Origin: Pardosa pseudoannulata
Taxonomy: Eukaryota; Arthropoda; Arachnida; Araneae; Lycosidae
Assembly (NCBI GenBank): GCA_032207245.1
Contig: CM063510.1
Coordinates: forward strand, 46,825,192-46,889,191
Reading direction: 5' to 3'
Length of the DNA: 64,000 bases
Shown here: one piece after another, positions 11,760 through 23,969 of the stretch
Layout of the letters: each line of letters starts with the position of its first letter
Numbering within the stretch: position 1 is the stretch's first letter
Notes under the pieces: generated by a model
Told to the model about the DNA's origin: nothing
The model's input: the letters and a program-made list of their open reading frames with translations, nothing else
The model's database searches: none
Made by a program: the position numbers and the translations under genes

Positions 11760-12573
11760 TTAATTAAGATTGGTTATGAATACGGGTAATTGTGGTCGCG
11801 CACACACACATATTATAACTAACAGTCAATGAAAGCAAAGCTCACGCACTATCCTTTTCTGGTTAACTTAAGATTTTAAAAGTCTAAAAAAAAAGCAGGT
11901 AAGGAGATATAGAGGATACGCAATAAAGTTTTAAACTGAAAATATCCCGTTTCAGAGATTTCTAAAATTGAAACGCTGGCTCAGGTACATGTTTTACTTT
12001 GGCACTTTTTTTCCACATATCTCTAAATAAATGTGGTGCTGTTTAAATATCGTGTTACGGTTGAAGCACTTTGTGCAAAAATATTAAGTTTCATTTGTTA
12101 TTTAAATGAAAATGTGTCAAAAGTTTCACTTTTAAAATCTTAAACTGAAGAAATATAAAACATGATCTACAAGTTTTACTTTCACCGACTGTTAGTTATA
12201 ATATCTGTGTGGCCACGAAAACCTAAAATCACAAATAGGACTAATTCAATCCTGATTTTTTTGTGTACAATCAGTTAAAGTAAATCACGTACGCTATACT
12301 TTTTCTGTTCAATTTGATATATTAAAAGGGACAATTTTGAAGCCTCTTTTGCCTAAACAAGCAATGAAACTAATTAATAAAAATTTTTATACAAAGATAT
12401 TTAAATTTTATGCAAAATTTAAACAACGTAGCATATATTTAGATGGATATGGAAAAAAAACAGGGTCAAAGTAAAACTCGTACGCTAAACAAAATCATGT
12501 TTCGTTATGCAAGGTTTTCAGTGATATCATAATGTGCTCTAAAATAGCAATAAAATTATTGCTATATCCAGTG

Positions 12574-13190
12574 CATCATTCAGTGGCGTACAAAAGAAGG
12601 GCTTGGAAGTTACCCCCCCCCTCGTGGACCAATATCCTGAATTGACCTGAACCATGTAAAATTTTGTGAAGATTAAACTAGACGTTTAAGAATGCATGAC
12701 ATACATTTATACATACATACACACAAAGCATTTGTCTTATAATTTTTTTTCAGTGGTGTTTTAATAATGATCATTAAAATTATAACAAAAAAGTATTACT
12801 GATTATTTCCTCCCGTGGCATCATTCATTGGCGTACACTAGGAAATATTGGAGGTACAACCCTTCTCCCTCCCCCATAGACCAAGATCCTGAATTGACCA
12901 GAATAACCATGCAAAATTTTGTGATGATGGAATCAGCGAAAATACATTTGTATTTACACGCATAGATAAGGTTTTTTAACAAGAGATAATTTTGTCAGTA
13001 GTGTTTTAATAATGTACTTTCAAACCAGAAAAAGTTTTACTAATTGATCATTCCATTCCATTTCATCATTCAGTGGCGTACACAAGGAGATGTTGGAGAT
13101 TCAACGCCCTCCCCCTACCTATGGAATAACATCCTCAATTGACTAGCATCACCATGCAACATTTTATGAAAATCAACATAGCTGCTGCTC
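12574..13190 (+). repeat. 245-bp tandem repeat, three diverged units
   Basis: CATCATTCAGTGGCGTACA and variants occur at 12574, 12819 and 13064, exactly 245 bp apart each time. Each is followed by a C-rich run, AATTGACC and CATGCAAAATTTTGTGA. CAGTGGCGTA is also the terminal motif of the hAT-like elements at 4324 and 39573, so each unit seems to start with a transposon end. A further diverged unit may begin near 13493 (TAGTGATGTAGCCAGGATT). Confidence 0.75.
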
Positions 13191-13199
13191 ACATTTCTT

Positions 13200-15071
13200 T
13201 TAGAAAGGGCAGGGCTCATTTATCAAAAAGGACAGTTTTGGTGAAGTGAAAGGACACTTTTTGTTGAATAAAAGACTTTCTTTCCGTCATACTCAAACTA
13301 CAGACAGTAAAGCACATATGTATTTTCAAACACCCACGTACTACCCGTTTTCAAAAAGAAAACGTTTTTTGAAAAAACACAGGGTGCAAACTAATGGGCA
13401 GGAATGGGCAGGAACCACCGACATTTAGGAAAAGAGGGCAGGGCGAGGCACCCTTTGAAAATCGTCAAACCTGAACAATAGATTGGCCATTTAGTGATGT
13501 AGCCAGGATTGTATATCGGGGCAGGGTCCAATGTCTTAATCCAAAGTACACTAAACTTTCAATCTTGCAGAAAAAAAAATCCTTGCACACACACATTCAC
13601 AAAGTATGTACATACATACAAACATAAGTCTTATATATTAATCCACAGTTTTGCATGCCTAAATGTCATAAAACGAATCAGCAGCACTGAACGTAATTTC
13701 ATTGTATCATTGAATGCAATTTCATTGTATCATGTGAAATATATTTACGGATGGTATCTTTTACTTTACGGCCTAAGTTGTTAACTAATTTGCTTGGTAA
13801 GTTATTGAGGTAAGTTAATAAATTGAGGAATGAGGAAATTAATTGCATTAAAATATTACTTAAAATCAATATCTTTGGATAACTCATTTTTGATTTTTAA
13901 AATGCTTCTTGCTGCCTAATTTTTTATATTTTACAGCATAATGTTTACCAAATATTCCTGATATATATTAAAATTAATTTGACTGTCCAATTTAAATTTC
14001 GAATTTATTTAGATTATAAGAACTCAATTTAAGTTTAAACCAGAAATTTGTACTGGACCAGTATTTTCTAATGAATTTACTATTCACTCTATCGATAGAG
14101 AAATTTATAGATATGTTTAATAGGTATTTTTGAGCAATAAAAAGGTGCAAAAAAAATTAACATTTGAAAATAAATTTACAAGAAAAGGGCGGAATATAAA
14201 ATTGGAGAAATAAAAAAAAGTGAGTTTTTTAAAGACATAGATTCTTAAAAATATTTTTGATATGTGATTTGATTAGCTTTACTTGAATGTACAAGCGCAC
14301 AAAGTTTCATAACTTGAAATTAATAATTTCCAAAACCATTTTTTGTAAGTCCAATGTCCCCTTAATTCGACGATACTCCCTGCCAATCGTCTAATGAGGC
14401 GAATTCTCAAAAATAAAACCGAAACTTGACAGAGATTACGAAAAAAAAAAGTCTTTGTTTACGTCATTCCTTTGCATTCATTCTTGGCGCAAAGTTGGCA
14501 GGCTGACGTGGTGCCGCGAGTTATGAAAATGAAATTAGTGAAACGAAAACAACGGTGATCAAATAAATAATAGGTCATCCTTTGTTGGACCGGGTAAGTA
14601 ACCTTCAAACTGAATTTGCATTTCGTGACGTGAAAACGTATTCCACTTCTGTTTACTCTCTCCGCTTTATTCATTTCTTCTTTCTTTTTTTAAGCACTCA
14701 GCTGACGCGGGAAACGCTTTCGTGGAGATAGGAGAAAGAACAAAAAATAATAATCCCGATCAAGTGCATGTGCACTCGAAGCTGTCCGTCAAGATCATGC
14801 GGGTTTCCAGGTGACTTCGCAAGAGGAGAACCAGTGACTCACTTTCGGAATATTCTTGTACTTTTCAATGGGATTTTGTCAAAAATTTCCGCTTGCTTTT
14901 AGACTTTTTTTTTGTCTTAGTCGACTAGTAGTTATTTTTGCTGAGAATGACGTTGGATACTACGTGTCTGAAAATTGAAAGTTCCTTCCTTAATGCAAAA
15001 AAAATATTTATTGATATTTAAGCAATTCTTCCGTACATGTTAGAATGCGTACATCTTAAAATTTTCTCTTG

Positions 15072-15073
<2 letters not shown>
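13200..15073. other. non-coding stretch with a GC-richer island
   Basis: Mostly AT-rich. At 13698-13735 the phrase TTTCATTGTATCAT is repeated. Between about 14450 and 14880 the sequence becomes GC-richer, with CGTCA/TGACG motifs (TACGTCATTCC, GCTGACGTGG, CGTGACGTG) and a 71-codon minus-strand frame (14459-14674) of unknown meaning. This island could be a promoter or first exon, but no splice-consistent frame was found. Confidence 0.3.

Positions 15074-15122
<49 letters not shown>
15074..15122. repeat. (AT)n microsatellite
   Basis: About 24 uninterrupted AT units immediately left of a spacer that is shared with the 61-kb microsatellite locus. Confidence 0.95.
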
Positions 15123-15123
<1 letters not shown>

Positions 15124-15299
15124 GAGTTTCTTGTGTTTATATATGCGTATATATATAAATATGGTTTGTATGACATATGTAATATATCTATTATACATTT
15201 CTAAATTTATATTCTAGAGTTATATACAGATCATTATAAACTCAAAATATTAATATGAAATTTATTAGAACGTCTAGTTATTTTGTTTGTTACTATTGT
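15123..15299 (+). repeat. spacer between microsatellites, shared with 61 kb
   Basis: The segment 15205-15281 resembles 61081-61160. Both read TTTATATTCTAG.GTTATAT, a short variable part, AAAGTATTAATAT and a final TAGTTA/TAGTTACTA. In both places the segment lies between (AT)n tracts, suggesting a second mobile unit that travels with microsatellite DNA. Confidence 0.45.
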
Positions 15300-15300
15300 G

Positions 15301-15433
15301 TGTATATATATATATGTAATATAAATTAATGTATATATGCATATACACATATAAACACATGCATACACACTCTCTCTCTCTCACACACACGCACGCATTG
15401 GTATGGATGTATATGTGTGCATATGTATGTGTA

Positions 15434-15500
<67 letters not shown>

Positions 15501-15573
15501 ATATATGTATATATATATGTGTATATATATATATGTATGTATATGTATATATATATGTGTGTATATATATATA

Positions 15574-15659
<86 letters not shown>

Positions 15660-15660
15660 A
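15301..15660. repeat. compound (AT)n/(GT)n/(CT)n microsatellite block
   Basis: Roughly 360 bases of AT, GTAT and GT units with a CTCTCTCACACAC patch at 15369-15392. The long frames on both strands are Tyr-Ile repeats and not genes. Confidence 0.95.
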
Positions 15661-15669
15661 ATTAATTAA

Positions 15670-16859
15670 ATTAAGTTTTAAATTCAACCACAGGTTCTGA
15701 AAGACTACAGACTAATTTTTAAAAACTAATAAGCTAATTAAAAAGTTGCTAAAATAAATATTATACAATTAAATAAACACATACTAAGGTTGATAGCTTT
15801 AAATAAAAATAAGAAAATTTATTGTTACATTATTTATATACTTATATACAGAAAATTGATTCGAATTTTAAAAAAAATTGCCTTTCCAAATTTTGTATTA
15901 TATGCTACCTTATCCAAAATTAAACATTAAGCATATACTAACATTTATGCAAAAAAGAGACCCTAATTCCAAATTCAAATATTTATAATAAGTACCTTCG
16001 TGGATATGCAAAGGGATGTGCATCTGCAGGAATGTGTCAGGGCGGTACTCAGGTCGGGAGCTCTTAAGACTTGAAGTTGGTGGAACGATGTAGACCTCTT
16101 TGCGTGCACTCTCAATTGATGGGATGACAATGCTGACTTCAGACCCACCATTGGTCTGGTGCCTTAATTAGGGGGATTCTGAAAGGCGGATGCACTGAAA
16201 CGCTTCTGGTAGTTGCAAGATGTCGTCCTCGTTAATTTTTCGGAGTCTGTCTTGGACCTAACTCTTCCTTTGGTTTCCGAACTCTGCTCTCCAACTCCCA
16301 AACTCTGATCTCCAACAACCTTCTTTTCTTTTTTTTTAACATTTTTTATCTCTGTTCTTTCTTACTTCTCTTGCTCCAATCAGCAGAGCTGTACATATTG
16401 ATTGGTCGCCTTGCCTGCCTTGAAATCGCAAACATGGGGAAAACCTTACCCTTTCAAATTAGGCACTGACCCTTAGGGACTCATAAATAACTCCACAAAG
16501 GTACATTCTTATTTAGTGTCATGAACGGAGACATGATTCTAAGCTGTGACTGGGATCAGAACTCCGCCCGAGAATCCCGCACATGACGAATCCATTCAAT
16601 TTTTATAGGTCTTCTCACCTTTATAAAAGATGTGATGAGGTCAGATTTAGATCCGAAACATTTCACTACCCGTTTTATTTATATTAATTACATTAATTAG
16701 GATTATCCAAATCGCCTCACCACATATGTAATATAAGTATATATTTAACACGGCGAATTTTGCTGGTCACATCCAGTTAAGCCCCTGCTGTAAGGTGCAT
16801 AAAAATAAGTAAGAGAAAGCAATGCGCAATGAGACATTCAAACCACACGCTACAGAACA
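15670..16859. other. non-coding stretch with GC-richer core
   Basis: From about 15990 to 16600 the sequence is noticeably less AT-rich, with pyrimidine-rich runs (16310-16380). It may be part of an LTR or other retroelement read from the minus strand. I could not find matching ends, a primer-binding site or coding sequence. Confidence 0.3.
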
Positions 16860-17119
16860 GCAGAAGAAATGGTGAAACATTTATCCATGTATCATTTTCT
16901 TTTATCGTTTCCTTAAAAAACTCTTGCTTCTCCGTCACTTTTTGTAAGCATTATCTAGATTTTTATACTATTTATGTTGTTCAGTTTACTTGTTTATGTC
17001 TAATCAGTGCTAAATAAGTCCTTTAGTTTCTCCTTAAGTAATATCTATTTTAGTGGTTCCATTGGGTTATGTGTGTGGTGAGAAAAAAGTGTGTGTTATA
17101 AAAAGTTTGAGAACCATTG
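16860..17119 (+). repeat. hAT-ended dispersed repeat, copy 2
   Basis: Partner of 8520-8782. It ends AAAAGTTTGAGAACCATTG, which in reverse is a hAT-type terminus. The 62-codon frame overlapping its left part is not shared as protein with copy 1. Confidence 0.5.
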
Positions 17120-17542
17120 CTTTACAATATACACAATTTAAAAATGTTACATAAATTTAAGAACGTGCAACTTCGTATGGTGTAACTACCAGAAACATTG
17201 TTTCCATGATGTAAACTCATTCATTTGTTCTGAATACTGTGTGTTATAACAGTATCGTCAGAACAGATGTAGTGAGGCTTTTCGAGGAATGGTATAAACT
17301 GAAATATTTTGTCGGTGATTTACCGTGTTCATCATATGTGTTGTAACGGATAAACTCCTTCCATCTCCAGCTTTTGTTCGAATTGGTTAGCTACAGCAAG
17401 TTTGACCTCAATCCCCAACTCAGCATGTATGGGATTTGTTAGGCAAGTTGCGGAAGGTATGTTGTGAAAGCTTCGGAATCTCTGACCTATTCGTTTAGAA
17501 ATTTGGCATTTATTTTCGTAGATCTAATTGGATTTCGCGTTA

Positions 17543-17600
17543 CAGTAAACTCTCGATTAATCGGAATTTGATTATCAGGACTACTGATTATCCGGGACAC
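17543..17600 (+). mobile_element. pogo/Tigger-like transposon left end
   Basis: CAGTAAACTCTCGATTAATC directly follows a TA dinucleotide (17541-17542), and further CGGAATTTGATTATC and GATTATCCGGGAC motifs follow. This resembles known pogo/Tigger inverted-repeat ends, which insert at TA. The opposite end was not found before 19 kb. Confidence 0.4.
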
Positions 17601-19059
17601 TCTGCCTTTTCCTCGGAAATTTGCACGCATTTAGAATCTAGCCGTTAGGTCGGTGAATTTAGTTCCTAGATTCACAAAGCGGTCTTATATGAACATGGTT
17701 TTAGAATTATTTATTAAGTCGATCTAGCAGTAGTCGACACCTACTTTCAGGGAGTCATGTCAACAACAACAAAAAAAAAATGATGCAGGAAATATGGAGG
17801 TTTTTCGACACTGGATCCGATGTAAGCAGATTATCTCTAAAATTTATATTTTAAGCAACCATATAACATATACTTACACTCTATTATAGTTGCTTTATGT
17901 CAACTGTTAAAAGCACGCTCAAAACTGATGAGTTTATGTAAAGCAGTATTAGGGTAGGTAGATTATCACAAGAAATTAATAACCTTCTTGGTCATACTCA
18001 ATAAACCCTGCATTATCCAGTGACTTCCCGCTCTTATGGGTATTGAAGGATATGAGTAAGCCAATATCCTTGCTAAGTAGATGCTAAATCGATTTGAATC
18101 CACCTCCCTCAGTCACACTTAGAGATTCAAACGTTATTGCTAAGCGAAAGACCTTTTATTATGAATCGGAGTATTAGGCTATTAGTTTGGAGTTATCCAG
18201 TGCGAGCCACGTTTTCGTTTTCTAAGTTTTTTATTCAACGTAACAGTTTAACAACGTAACAAAGGACTGACAACAAAACGATTACAGGTACAATTCTTCA
18301 ACTTCTAAAACGCGCACACAGCGCCATCTGTTGAGATAAAATTATTAGATTACTTGGTTGGAAGATGCAACATCTTTAAGGTATTGATCCCAGATCGTGA
18401 CTACCTTTGAAATCTATCATATGTAATTGAAAAACTAAGTATCGGCCGTTTTAAAAGCTTGATAATATCTCCAGATAATACTATATTATATTCCACCTGC
18501 AGACATTACCTACAAGCTGCACTTACTCCGGACCATATCTATAACAGTCAAACCTATGCCCCTCTCTTCCAACTTGGTTCACCCCAAGTAGAAAACCTCA
18601 TCAGGCCTCATATGCCATCAAGCTCCATAATTTGAGACTCTTGCCATGGCGACTATGGGAAATATTTAGCATACATAGACAAAAAACATTAGGGTAGCAG
18701 GGGGGGGGCGACTTAGCCAGTGGAAAAATCCATCTCACAGTTCTCACCCTCAGTTAAATTTTGCATTTGTCCTGTGACATTCCCATAATTTTATTTTCAC
18801 CTGAATGTTTTGGTTTTGAGAACTACTGCCTACTATTTTACAACACGAATGCTTATGAAAAAAGGAACAACGTATTAAAATTGGGGGTTGCGAGCAAAAA
18901 AAAGATGCTCCCAACTAACTGTTATGACTTTTGAACATTTAAATAATTGTGTTGTACTTTCTCAGTATGAGGGTATTATTAAAATGTATTGGAGAGCCCG
19001 TGAACTGATGGCTTAGGCGCTAATTGTTCATCATTTGTAAAATAAATAAGACTAACTGT
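17601..19059. other. non-coding stretch
   Basis: No coding signal. At 18810-18828 TTTTGAGAACTACTG resembles the hAT-type end seen at 8782 and 17119, suggesting a further relic terminating there. Nothing else recognised. Confidence 0.3.
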
Positions 19060-19624
19060 TATGACAATTCTAAATGAAAAATTTCAGCATTTTATAGCTA
19101 ATAGTTCTTACACTATTTCCAGCAGCGTTCATTTACATTATACTGAAAATTTTAGTTATATAGAATGCAAATTGCAATCAAAAGGAGAATTACACGTCTA
19201 AGTGTTATAACAATGTTAACCGATATGCTTTACTTGGTTCTAAATTTCCTTCGTTTCCAATACTCTGGTATAAGTTAATGGCTTAGTTGTAATAGTTTTT
19301 GAACTATGTCCTTTAATGTTAATTTACGCTATATTGAAAATTTCCATTATATAGAGTGCAAACTGCAATCAAAAGGAGAGATGCAAAACTAAGTGTCATA
19401 ATGGTGTTAATCCTTTGTGTTCTTGGTTGATTTTTCTCCCAAATTAATGTTTTAGTTGTAATAGCTTTTGCGCTATGTCCAAATATGCTAATTTAAGTTT
19501 ATTGAAAATTTCAGTTATATGCAGTACAAATTGCAAATAAAAATGAAAAATGTACAACAAGGTGTTATAACAGTATTAACACTTTGTGCTCTAAATTTAT
19601 TTTTCTCATTTCTAGTAATCTGGA

Positions 19625-20551
19625 ACGATGGCTGAATGGTTAGGGTGTTGAACTTCGGTACCGGAGTTCGCGGGTTCGAATCCCACTGTGGCATGGATGT
19701 TCGTAGCCGTTCGGAATCGGGGAACGGCAAAACTATTGGAACTCGGCCACTACTGGCAGGGTTCTCTATGGTTTCTTCAGAAAAGTGAAATTGTTTAGAC
19801 TGAGTGGAAATGCGGTAGTAAATGCCTTTCTTACACTTCTTTCCCTCAGTATCGCCACAGGTTCCAGGTCTCGAATAACTCATCGGGAGATTGTGTCTGC
19901 GGTAAAGTCGGTGACTCCAATCATTATCTGCACGACTGCTCTCTTACACACGACTTGCATTTTAAGAAACCCCCTGACACATCCAAGGAACTCTGGGCAG
20001 AGAGCCTAATCAAAAACCCAGTACTGATAAGGAAGGCCAAGAGCCTGGTTGACTGGCTCACCACTAATCAAGGCGCCATCGTGCGGCCATGAAGATTTAA
20101 ACCTAAAACCACACCGGAAGGGTCAAAGTACCTCTTCACGAATGACTCACATCACAACTGACCTATGCAGATATTGCTTCCCTCACCAACATCTGCTCTC
20201 ATGTCAGAAAGTTCCATGTAGTACACCGGGTCAACCGGATTTTTATCCTGGGCAGGACTCCTGCGAAGTATCCCCCGAACTTTCGGAAACTGCATTTGTT
20301 GTACTTATTTGTCTAGATTGTCTTTTTTTGTTGTTGTTATTTTATGGGTGGAATGCTGACTTGGCCCCTGCGTAATGCATTGTTGCCGGACGGTCAGGCA
20401 GAACCAGCAATTCAACACTCTACACCCGACTTCGGGCGGGTGGCTGGTTACAGGTAGTAAACGGCTTTAAGAAGTAGGTCCCGATCTCATTAGCCCTTGT
20501 GTTGGAAAAAAGTAGACCCTAGCACTCCTAACAAACCAAACCAAACCATCC
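19625..20551 (+). mobile_element. tRNA-Arg-like SINE split by a later insertion
   Basis: A perfect 11-bp target duplication AGTAATCTGGA lies at 19614-19624 and 20552-20562. The left half (A box, B box, GTAGCCGTTCGGAATCGG) ends at 19720. The right half resumes near 20463 with CGGCTTTAAGAAGTAGG and runs into the CCAAACCAAACC tail. About 740 bp of foreign DNA separates the halves. Because the duplication brackets both halves, this was one SINE insertion that was broken later. Confidence 0.9.
19721..20462. mobile_element. unidentified ~740-bp insertion inside a SINE
   Basis: The sequence is GC-richer than its surroundings. It starts GGAACGGCAAAAC and ends GGTTACAGGTAGTAAA. The two SINE edges share CGG, or at most AATCGG/AAACGG, so the target duplication is short or decayed. 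I see no clear terminal inverted repeat. A 108-codon frame at 20049-20375 ends in a hydrophobic segment but matches nothing I know. It could be a 5'-truncated retroelement or a transduced genomic fragment. Confidence 0.55.
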
Positions 20552-20890
20552 AGTAATCTGGACCAAATTAATGTTTGAGTTACTCCAATTCATTGTAAAT
20601 TTAGCAATTTTAATTGAGTTAAGAAAGTATGACCATTAATTCTTAAGTTTAAAAATTGGGTTGAACTTCTATATTGTACTTTCTGCAAAAGAAAGATGGA
20701 AGTCGAGTCAGACTTGGCATTTAGGCACAAACGGTTAAAAACAAAATTCCAATCTTTTACTGCTAATCGTTTATGAGTTATTTCGATGCATTCATACGCA
20801 CAGATGGAAACTAGTCAAAATCATCCATCTAAGGGACAGTTAAAATGAAAACTTTCGTTCTACATACGTATAAATATAATACCGAAATTT

Positions 20891-22901
20891 GTCAAAACAT
20901 TCAGACATGGTCAAAATGAGAATCTGCGTTGAAATGGGAACACTAAAATTTTTCTCAAAAACTGTACTTTAAACCGCACAAGGAAGTAAAAAAATGAATT
21001 GTGTAGAATGATGGAACCCAGATTTGATGATTCAAGCTTAGATCATTCATGACAGTGAATTATTTTTATAAATCTTTTCTGTTACTTCACTCTTGATGTA
21101 ATCATTTGTATCGTTTCGTTACGAATGGCATTTTGCGTCCCGCGGTGTTAGTCAGAATGACACTTCGCGCGTAAGAACATTCTAAGAAAAAAAGCGTGCC
21201 AACACTCTGCTGGAAACGGCGGACCCAGTTTTAAAAGAAAAGCACTTGTTTTGAAACATCGCTTTCTAGAAATGAACTAGGAAATGGGAACCCCACAGAA
21301 AGTTCTGCAGAATTTGAAACCTTGAACATGTTTTGAAACGAGGTGATGTTGAAAGTTCAATCTTTTTTTAACTTTTACATTTGATTTAATAATCAATAAA
21401 ACTGAACTTAGCGAATGAGGAAACAAAAACACATTACATGGCCTTAAGATGTTGCTTTGGGTAAATTTTATATTTCTAAGTATACTGGTATATATAACAT
21501 ATCAAAATTATCACCCCTAAAAATCCAGAATTCTCCTTTACCCTCTTCTAGTTTTTCTCAGCCATAAAATGTCAGATAAAGGAGTGTCATCCGGCTTAAA
21601 TCCTTTTTACCGACCTCTCAAAATTGAAGCTGGAATAAACGCTAATTTTCTGCCTATTGGCCTGATTTTCAGCTGTCCCAAGAAAATGGTATCGCTTCTG
21701 CAATAATTAAATTGCGACCTGTGTGTTTTTGAATTATCTATAATGATCTATAAAGGTCTACTCTTGCCTCTCCAAAAGTGTTGATCCATCTCAAGTCTCA
21801 TGGGAACAAAATCATGTGCTTCACTCACTGTGGGGCTGACATTGGTGACTAATGTGTATATTCTTGGAACATCCTACTCAGAGCTGTTGTACTGTAAAGA
21901 CGATCGGCACACCGATGCGTTTTGATCACCAATAAATGTGAAATCGCATAATGCTGGACTTAGTTTTCTGATGCCATGCCTGTGTTAGATATGCGAAATC
22001 AAATGCATCATCACTTCGGAAACTATGACGTGAAGTAGAACAACTGCGGGACTATCTAGCTTCTGAACTAGTGAATGTGGAATTAAAGGTGGGGGAGAAC
22101 GAAATCTGTGAGCTGGCTTTTCGGTTTTTCGTTTCGTCGCTCATCACTTGCACGAAGTTCCGACGAGATTGTTATCTCCACCTCGTCGATGGTTAATATG
22201 AATTGGTTGAGATAAATACCTATGTGCATATATAATGTACTGTAAATTATTCTTTAGGTTTTATCATGTTGTGTTAAGAGCCTCGTCTGAGAAATTTTTC
22301 TTTATTTATTTTTTACGTTTATCACTTTACTTTTGCATCTACTTATTTGTTCTAGTTTAATAAATATTTTTGTTTACTTTAAAATAAAATGTATTATTTT
22401 CTTCCATACGTGACGACATGTTGTTTTAAATAGTTAATGGACTTTGACTCCACTACACACAACCCACTCATGGGCTTGTAATAAAATATACCCCAACAGA
22501 CTGCAGCTGAGTTGCATTGCCGTACAATAACTAGAATAAATATGGACTATTTCTCCTGTGTAATAGGTGAATATTTCTCTTCACCAATCACACATGAAGT
22601 TATAGCCTGTATTTCTCGTAGCCAGGGTTTATTTGGCAATGCAGCTTTACTGTATTCATCTCGCCTTAGGTTGCCTTCTGCATAGTCTCTTTCGTAATTT
22701 AAATATTCATTCCCTCTAGCAGGTCCACATTTTGAGAATTCTTTAAAAAATATATATACCGCATGATAAAACAGCAAATTTTCTATGGGACTATCACTTC
22801 CTTTCAAATTTTTTTATATCTCTTAAATGTACCTATTTGCTTTTGTAAAATATATATCAACATTTCTCACAAATAATTTCATATTTAACATATTTTTCTC
22901 G

Positions 22902-22932
<31 letters not shown>

Positions 22933-23090
22933 GAAAGCTATCATCGTATGGACTTTGGCTGTTCCAACATGTAGTATTTTTTTAAAGAATTATTAACAGT
23001 TAATTTTTTAAAGAATTATTTTGCGAACTGGCTAGATGGAATTTTATTTTTACCATAGGTTAACATGGAGCGAGAGGAATCCAATATAAT
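20891..23090. other. non-coding stretch with one unrecognised frame
   Basis: Largely AT-rich. An 86-codon frame on the minus strand at 22547-22807 has balanced, non-repetitive composition (it includes GNEYLNYERDYAEGNLRR and SKAALPNKPWLREIQ) and looks more coding-like than its neighbours. I do not recognise a family and see no splice context that settles it. A 27-base T run lies near 22903-22929. Confidence 0.3.
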
Positions 23091-23100
23091 GGGTGCAGAC

Positions 23101-23969
23101 CAGGGCCACGCGAGATAAGATTATCTGGCTGTAATGCTGTTTGTTGTGACGTCACAACAAACATCCTACTACTCGATCGTTCTCAAATCAAGTCCTGCAT
23201 AATTCCAGTTGAAAAAAAATTATTCGTTTACTAGACAGTTCAAATTATTTGGTACTTAAATGGATACCAGTATTTCATCATTTTTATAGCAGGTTTATAC
23301 TTTAACAATAGAATTTTTTAATAGTGTATATATTTTGATGGACTTTAAATACTTTTTCTTGCCTATAAAAATTTTTTTCTTAAATAATTTATGGTTTTTA
23401 ATTTTATCACTTCAGAAAAAGAAAGAAAATTATACAAATACATTATAAAAGATATTAGCCTGAAATAAAATATAAGTCGTTAATAAAAAAGAAAATCTTT
23501 ACATCCATAATAAATCTATTTTTATTATTAATATTTGCATACAATAAGTCAAAACATAAAATTACAATTATTATATAAAATTAATGACAATTTATGCATA
23601 TTTTTAAAACAATCATTCATTTCTATTCCTTGTCGAATATACACAAAATGTAACGAAAATATATAGAGTGCAATAATATTAAAATAAATATATAATACTT
23701 AAATAACCGATGTTGCTAATTTTGGTTTATAGTTTTGGGATTTAATTTATCATTTCTTATTTTACCTTAATTATTAATAAATATATTGGTGGCAATAGAA
23801 AAACAGTGTTTAGTGAAGCTTTTTAAGGGTGTTATTAGAAGAACAATAAATATCTGGGATTGCAGATAAAATGCCTATTTTTTTTTCAAAGAAAACTATA
23901 TAAATCAAATCAATAATTAATTAAAAATTATTTTCAGTTATTACTACATTGTACTCTCGCGTAGCCCCG
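23101..23969. mobile_element. hAT-like MITE
   Basis: The left end CAGGGCCACGCGAGA and the right end in reverse, CGGGGCTACGCGAGA, match at 13 of 15 positions. The 8-bp flanks GTGCAGAC and GGCAGATC agree only if a one-base slip is allowed. It has no coding capacity. Just inside the left end lies a perfect 26-bp palindrome containing TGACGTCA. Confidence 0.55.
23138..23163. repeat. perfect 26-bp palindrome with CRE core
   Basis: TGTTTGTTGTGAC is followed directly by its exact reverse complement, with no spacer. The centre is TGACGTCA, the consensus cAMP-response element. It sits 37 bases inside a hAT-like MITE end, so it may be a transposase-binding or subterminal repeat and not a host regulatory site. 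Confidence 0.85.

Larger units (their letters stand above)
10785..12500. repeat. cluster of foldback-like inverted repeats
   Basis: The motif GTCAAAGTAAAACTCGTACG and its variants occur on the plus strand near 10822, 11211, 11824, 12274 and 12465. They occur on the minus strand near 11361-11380 and 12165-12185. Several are preceded by an arm like CACAGATTATAACTA and followed by TTTTAAAATCTTAA. The clearest pair is 11790-11880 versus 12225-12110, two inverted arms of roughly 90-120 bp around a short centre. The arrangement fits old long-TIR (foldback-like) DNA elements or their internal duplicates. Two TTAA-type MITEs have inserted among them. Confidence 0.5.
19060..20890 (+). repeat. degenerate array of ~170-190-bp units
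   Basis: The phrases TGAAAATTT..GTTATATAG, then GCAAATTGCAATC and AAAAGGAG, recur at about 19143-19185, 19335-19380 and 19502-19545. They are separated by text such as TTAGTTGTAATAG. The array resumes after the SINE, where TACTGCTAATCGTTTATGAG at 20759-20778 matches a copy at 62 kb. The Arg-like SINE and its insert interrupt it from 19625 to 20551. The same unit family occurs at 62010-62345. Confidence 0.6.

Noticed and set aside
14459..14674. 71-codon frame in the GC-richer island at 14.5 kb as a first exon
   Set aside because: Composition suggests possible function, but there is no donor in a consistent frame and no recognisable peptide; it is described only as an island.
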